Source: JAOUGY01 sp963792365
Lineage (GTDB): Bacteria; Actinomycetota; Acidimicrobiia; Spongiisociales; ZC4RG35
Reading direction: 5' to 3'
Assembly (NCBI GenBank): GCA_963792365.1
Contig: CAWBVW010000006.1
Coordinates: 310,001 to 374,000, forward strand
Length of the DNA: 64,000 nucleotides
Positions within the stretch are counted from its first letter, which is position 1, and each line of letters starts with the position of its first letter. Under the pieces are notes generated by a model, which was not told where the DNA came from, searched no databases, and saw nothing but the letters and a program-made list of their open reading frames with translations. Of this stretch, positions 60,073 through 64,000 are shown piece after piece. Both the position numbers and the translations under genes were made by a program.

Positions 60073-62235
60073 ATGCAAGGTTCCGCCTCCTATCGCATCG
60101 GGATTCTCGCCGGCGAGGTCGTCGCCTCCGGAACACCGATCTCGATCCAGTTCCGGGCTCAGATCAGCCCTGATTCCATCAGGGGGATCGGTGTCAAGGG
60201 TCAGCGGGTCGCAGTCGAGCTGGGCGAGGATGCCAAGACCGTCACGGTCGACACCTCCTCGCTCCCCACCGGGCCCCACGTACTGCTGGTGGAAGAGGTG
60301 ATGAAGCGGCGGGGCCGGGAGCGGTACGAGAGCACGTCGACGCCGTTCGTGGTGATCGAGACGTCGGCTCCGATCCCGCCGGAGCTGGCGGTGATGCAGG
60401 CGGTCCGTCTGGAGCTCGGTGAACTCGGGGTGGAACGACTCGAGATGCGCCGCGACATGGACGGCTCGTGGGTGGATGCCTTCAAGGCGATCGCCCGGGA
60501 CAGCGGCAAGCCGGTGCAACTCGCCTTCGACCAGCGAGGCAAGGCCGTCGACCTCGACGAGAAGCTGGCCGAGGTGGGCCGGCGGCGGGCCAAGTACTAC
60601 GGACGTTGTCATCCGACCCTGTTCGAGGCGATGGAGCGGAGCGAGCCCGATGAGCCGCTCCCTGTGGCGATATGGCTGGTCGATCCCGAACCGGAGATCG
60701 AGACCAAGCGGGAACGCGGCGCCACCCGCAGGCCCAAACACGCCGACGCCGCATGCGACCGCTGGGAGGAACTCGGCCGCCGGTTCATCGACTCGATGGG
60801 GAAGATGGGACTCGCACCTGAGCGGCTCGATCGGGCGGCGCCGATCGTCTACGGAACCGTTCCTGCATCCATGGTGCGAGAGCTTGCCGCCGCCGAGGGC
60901 GTGGCCGGCGTGTTCCTCCACGAGCGGGAAGGGCACACCGACCTCGGCGACTCGATCGCAATCGCCAACTCCGACGACGCCCACTCGGCAGGCTTCACAG
61001 GCAACGGCATCAACGTGGCCGTCTACGAGGAAGGACCCCGCGACACCACTGACCTGGTGTTCGCCGGGAGGTTCCAGACCAACCCGCCGGCCAGCGACCA
61101 TGCCCGGCTCACCAGCGCCATCATCCGCAACTCCGAGACCGGAGCACCTCACGGGCACGCGCCCGACTGCGACCTGTTCTCGGCGAACAGTTACGACCTC
61201 GACGCAGTCCGGTGGGCGACGCAGACCGAGGGGTGCACGGTCATCAGCCAGAGCTTCCACCGTGACAGCGAACAGACCTCCGACGGGTTGAGCTTCGACG
61301 ACATCTACAAGGACAACCTGGTCCTGCACTGGCCGTACCCGACCGTCTGTTACGCCGCCGGCAACGGCTCGTCGACCGAGTACGTCAACCACAAGGGATA
61401 CAACGCGTTGACGGTCGGCAGTCACAACGACGCCTCCACCGCCATGGCGTCGGACTCGGTGTTCCGCAACCCGGCGTCGACCCACGGCGACCGCGAGTTG
61501 CCCGAGCTGGCCGCCAACGGCATCGCCGTCACCGCGGTGGGCGAGTCGAACAGTGGCACCAGTTTCGCCGCTCCGGCGGTGGCCGGGGCCGCCGCCGTGG
61601 TCCAGAGCGTCAACTCGACGTTGGAGTCGTGGCCCGAGGGCTGTCGAGCGATTCTGATGGCCTCCGCCTGGCGCAACCCGGTCGGCGGGACCTGGAGGTC
61701 GGACAACATCACCGGGGTCGACGCCTCCGACGGCGCCGGGGCGGTGGACACCAACGCCGCCGTCACCATCGCCCGCAACCGGCGATCGAAGAACTCTGCG
61801 GCGGCTTCGCGGGGCTGGGACGTGGGCACGTTGCGGTCGTCGGACCTCGACTCGCATGGGCTCACCACCTATCGATATCAGGTGAGCGTCCCGAGCCGGA
61901 CGATCTTCCCCCACGTGAAGGTGGCGCTGGCGTGGGACTCGAAGATCAGCACCTTCAACTTCTTCGGATTGGAGTTCCTGCTCGGGTCGGTGCTGACTGT
62001 CGACCTCGACCTGCTCGTCACCGACTCGAACGGGGCCACGGTGGCCTCGAGTGCATCCTGGGACAACAGCTATGAGATCGCCGAGTTCGACGCCAAGGCA
62101 GGGGAGACCTACGACATCCGGATCCGGCGCTGGTCGGGAACCGACGACGTGTGGCACGGCATCGCCTGGACCGTCACCGGCATCCGATTCCCCTTCGACC
62201 TGGACCTGATCCGGGACCACCTGACGCTGGGGTGA
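60073..62235 (+). CDS. Leaderless subtilisin-like (S8) protein with Glu in place of the catalytic Asp
   Basis: This 720-residue protein has an N-terminal beta-rich and helical part (about 1-290), an S8 core (about 300-590) and a C-terminal jelly-roll domain (about 590-710). Ser497 ('SNSGTSFAAPAVAGAA'), the oxyanion Asn431 ('CYAAGNGSS') and a His343 candidate ('SDHARLTSAI') are present. The first motif, usually D-T/S-G, reads 'INVAVYEEGPRD', with Glu319/Glu320. No signal peptide is seen, so it would act inside the cell or be exported by an unusual route. It could be an active variant or a non-cleaving binder. The ATG at 60073 lacks a strong ribosome-binding site. Confidence 0.8.
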   Translation: MQGSASYRIGILAGEVVASGTPISIQFRAQISPDSIRGIGVKGQRVAVELGEDAKTVTVDTSSLPTGPHVLLVEEVMKRRGRERYESTSTPFVVIETSAPIPPELAVMQAVRLELGELGVERLEMRRDMDGSWVDAFKAIARDSGKPVQLAFDQRGKAVDLDEKLAEVGRRRAKYYGRCHPTLFEAMERSEPDEPLPVAIWLVDPEPEIETKRERGATRRPKHADAACDRWEELGRRFIDSMGKMGLAPERLDRAAPIVYGTVPASMVRELAAAEGVAGVFLHEREGHTDLGDSIAIANSDDAHSAGFTGNGINVAVYEEGPRDTTDLVFAGRFQTNPPASDHARLTSAIIRNSETGAPHGHAPDCDLFSANSYDLDAVRWATQTEGCTVISQSFHRDSEQTSDGLSFDDIYKDNLVLHWPYPTVCYAAGNGSSTEYVNHKGYNALTVGSHNDASTAMASDSVFRNPASTHGDRELPELAANGIAVTAVGESNSGTSFAAPAVAGAAAVVQSVNSTLESWPEGCRAILMASAWRNPVGGTWRSDNITGVDASDGAGAVDTNAAVTIARNRRSKNSAAASRGWDVGTLRSSDLDSHGLTTYRYQVSVPSRTIFPHVKVALAWDSKISTFNFFGLEFLLGSVLTVDLDLLVTDSNGATVASSASWDNSYEIAEFDAKAGETYDIRIRRWSGTDDVWHGIAWTVTGIRFPFDLDLIRDHLTLG

Positions 62236-62562
62236 GCCGTCGACAAGCTGCACTCATCCCGGTGGACGAGTTCGCCTGGCGCGTAGCCGCCCGCTCGGGG
62301 GAAGTTGGTGCATGTCATGGGCTCGCCGTCGAGGGCGGCCTCGAGTTCGTCGGCCGTCACCATCAGCTCGACGAGGTGGCACGCGTCGTGTGCACTCACA
62401 TCCCACGGTCGCACGGTTCCATCGGGGCCGGCGGTCGCCACCGGGGATACCGTCGGGGCTGGCTCCGCAGAGTGCCGCGGGCTCGCTCCTTGAAATTCGA
62501 CGGATTGCTCAACAGATAGCCGACGAATTCGTTATCGTGGGGCCGACGAATCCGATACTAAG
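62236..62562. other. Intergenic region with a possible gene remnant, 327 bases
   Basis: On the minus strand 62441-62250 reads 'HLVELMVTADELEAALDGEP' and 'MTCTNFPRAGGYAPGELVH', which looks coding-like. It has no clear start or family and runs into the 3' end of the subtilisin-like gene. It may be a remnant. The right end holds the direct repeats at 62519-62554. Confidence 0.3.
62519..62554 (+). repeat. Direct repeats before the DUF4143 ATPase gene
   Basis: GCCGACGAATTCG (62519-62531) and GCCGACGAATCCG (62542-62554) are 13-base direct repeats with one mismatch, 23 bases apart centre to centre. They end 9 nt before the GTG at 62563, in the promoter/leader position, and could be a regulator binding site. 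Confidence 0.45.
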
Positions 62563-63762
62563 GTGCCTGTGCGTTACATTCCACGGATCGTCGACACGCA
62601 GCTTTCCGAGTTGCTCGAATCGATTCCCATCGTCACCTTGGAGGGTGCTCGCGCCGCCGGCAAGACCACCACAGCGCAGCGAGTCGTGGCTTCCGAGATC
62701 CGCCTACCCCGTGACCTCGAGTTGCTCCAATCGGACCCGCGGGGCGTGCTCCGTCGCCTCAGAGCTCCGGTACTCATCGATGAGTGGCAGCTCGCCGGCG
62801 TCGACGTGCTGTGGGCTCTGAAGGAGATCGTCGACGAGTCGCCCACACCTGGATCGTTCGTCCTCACCGGCTCCGTCCAACCCGAGAGCTACGGGCCGAC
62901 CTATCCTCTCACCGGCCGCGGCGCCCGCCTGCTGGTACACCCGATGAACCAGCGAGAACTGCACGGCGCGGGACACTCTCCTCTCTGGATCCAGCGTCTC
63001 CTTGCCGGAGAGTTCTTCGTGGCATCGCCGTCGGCCGGCCCCGAGACCCCACTCGAGGTGCTCTTCGAGTCGGGCTTCCCTGCGACTCGGGACATGGACC
63101 CGGCTCGCTGGCTCCAGGCGTATGCCGACTCGGTTGCCGAGCGCAGCGTCGAGGAGCGACGGGACCCCGCACGAGTGGGGCGTCTCCTTCGGGTGCTGGC
63201 AGAGCTGGAATCGGCGGCGGTCCCGGACGAACGCATGGTCGACCTCGCCGACGTGAACCGGGCCACCTTCGTTGCCTACGACCAGATGTTGCAGCGAGCA
63301 CATGTTGCCGTCCCGACGCCGGCGTGGCAGACGAACCGGCTCAAGCGCCTCACGGCCTTTCCGAAGCGGTATCTCGTCGATCAGGCGCTGGCGCTGGCGA
63401 TCGCAGGCCTGACCGCCGACCAGCTTGTGATGGATCCGATGCGCTCCGGCGCCTACTTCGAGTCTTTCGTTGCGGCTCAGCTGCGCCCAGAGGTGGCTGC
63501 GATGGGCGGCGCCATGTATCACCTGCGTACCAAGGCCGGCGAGCGTGAGATCGACATGGTGCTCGACCTCGGAGGAGATCTGGTGCTGTGCGAGGTCAAG
63601 GCCACGACCCGCCCCTCGGCCCGGGATGTCAAACACCTGCGATGGGCTCGAGAGGAGTTGGGTCCACGGGTTGTCGCCGCTGTTCTGTTCCACCGTGGGA
63701 GCTCGAGTCTCGAGCTGAGCGAGGGCGTGTGGGCACTGCCGGTGTCGGCGCTCTGGAGTTGA
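62563..63762 (+). CDS. AAA-type ATPase with DUF4143 domain
   Basis: This 399-residue protein starts 'RYIPRIVDTQLSELLES', has Walker A 'LEGARAAGKTTTAQ', a Walker B-like 'PVLIDEWQLAG' and sensor 'FVLTGSVQP'. The C-terminal DUF4143 domain ends with the nuclease-like block 'REIDMVLDLGGDLVLCEVKAT' (D-x(n)-E-x-K). The family is common, often mobile or solitary, and of unclear function; a role in conflict has been suggested for related ATPases. Confidence 0.85.
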   Translation: MPVRYIPRIVDTQLSELLESIPIVTLEGARAAGKTTTAQRVVASEIRLPRDLELLQSDPRGVLRRLRAPVLIDEWQLAGVDVLWALKEIVDESPTPGSFVLTGSVQPESYGPTYPLTGRGARLLVHPMNQRELHGAGHSPLWIQRLLAGEFFVASPSAGPETPLEVLFESGFPATRDMDPARWLQAYADSVAERSVEERRDPARVGRLLRVLAELESAAVPDERMVDLADVNRATFVAYDQMLQRAHVAVPTPAWQTNRLKRLTAFPKRYLVDQALALAIAGLTADQLVMDPMRSGAYFESFVAAQLRPEVAAMGGAMYHLRTKAGEREIDMVLDLGGDLVLCEVKATTRPSARDVKHLRWAREELGPRVVAAVLFHRGSSSLELSEGVWALPVSALWS

Positions 63763-63912
63763 AGGACGAGGCTGCGAGGTCGATCACGCGTTGTCGAGCC
63801 GATGGTGCACGCCGACCGGGACTTCGATCTGCTGTCCGGTTGCGTCGACCTGGAAGTGGTCCCGGTTCGCAGCCGACGTTGCCGCGTGCACTTCGTTGTT
63901 ATCTTCGCGGGC

Positions 63913-64000
63913 ATGGCCTGGCCGCGATTCGGTGACCCCTCGATGCGGGTGCTTCGCGTCACGCTCGAGGAGATCGAGCCGGTGGTGTGGCGCCGGGTCG
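63913..64000 (+). CDS. pRiA4b ORF-3-like protein (N-terminus only; runs off the window)
   Basis: The 29 visible residues include 'MRVLRVTLEEIEPVVWRRV', the conserved start of the plasmid pRiA4b ORF-3 family. The ATG at 63913 is likely; an in-frame ATG at 63802 would add 37 residues of doubtful quality. Family function is unknown. Confidence 0.65.
   Translation, partial: MAWPRFGDPSMRVLRVTLEEIEPVVWRRV

Noticed and set aside
59600..60136. 178-codon minus-strand frame between the dehydrogenase and protease genes
   Set aside because: Arg/Ser-rich composition, no ribosome-binding site and no recognisable domain.
59695..62253. 852-codon minus-strand open frame
   Set aside because: It is antisense to the subtilisin-like gene, full of Arg, Gly and Val, without family motifs. 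It is a shadow of GC-rich codon use.
1..64000. Prophage, insertion sequence or CRISPR array
   Set aside because: No transposase, integrase, capsid, terminase or regularly spaced repeat was found, although the accessory part has decayed genes.

Overview
The window is GC-rich DNA from a bacterium that is most likely an actinobacterium. Supporting signs are dense GTG/TTG-start operons with 1-11 nt overlaps, a mycothiol-type maleylpyruvate isomerase family protein, an ECF41-type sigma factor, a baeRF (Vms1/eRF1-like) protein, a VapBC pair, and BMP-type and branched-chain-type ABC importers. An uncultured Acidimicrobiia-like lineage would fit, but that placement is inference. I see no rRNA, tRNA, CRISPR array, transposase or phage structural gene.

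Region 1 (1-28 kb) looks like a catabolic island for a nitrogen-containing, probably heterocyclic, compound. It is built as two converging operons. The plus operon (464-10820) holds a Rieske oxygenase, a complete BMP-family importer (two permeases, lipoprotein, and a double ATPase placed at the end), an isochorismatase-fold hydrolase, a protein made of three RidA-like domains, and a xanthine-dehydrogenase-family molybdenum subunit. The minus operon (from about 25.4 kb down to 10.9 kb) holds an XRE-cupin regulator, FAD, 2Fe-2S and two molybdenum subunits of xanthine-dehydrogenase type, a second triple-RidA protein, a complete LivJHMGF-type importer, an Old Yellow Enzyme-type oxidoreductase and a HAD hydrolase. 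A CocE/NonD hydrolase and a MOSC protein run divergently from the regulator.

Region 2 (28.9-35.1 kb) is the most unusual part. A lipase-like alpha/beta hydrolase, a helical-repeat protein fused to a trypsin-like protease, an M15 peptidoglycan peptidase with a PG-binding domain, a SLOG-like Rossmannoid protein, a TIR protein, and a second TIR-like domain fused to an RDD membrane domain lie together. I read this as a candidate, not previously named, TIR/SLOG-based conflict or stress-response island. A further membrane protein with a C-terminal Rossmann/TIR-like domain lies at 38.1-39.7 kb.

Region 3 (35.2-45 kb) has a frameshifted PhnD-like binding protein gene, an MFS exporter, a TetR-regulated LolCDE/MacB-type exporter, and a second TetR gene coupled to a maleylpyruvate-isomerase-family gene. 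Palindromic candidate operators sit between the two TetR genes.

Region 4 (45-52.4 kb) is accessory and partly decayed. It contains two remnants of amino-acid permease genes, an MBL hydrolase with a GlcG-like protein, a TRAP-type binding protein without a signal peptide, a DRR-like ABC exporter, a shortened HepT/MntA pair, and a VapBC pair whose insertion-like position truncates a secreted-protein gene. A perfect 28-bp palindrome lies at the vapB promoter.

Region 5 (52.4-64 kb) carries an NmrA-like/membrane fusion coupled to an ECF41 sigma factor, the baeRF protein, a CHRD protein, small membrane proteins, a frameshifted zinc-independent alcohol dehydrogenase gene, a large leaderless subtilisin-like protein with Glu where the catalytic Asp is expected, a DUF4143 AAA ATPase, and the start of a pRiA4b ORF-3-like gene.
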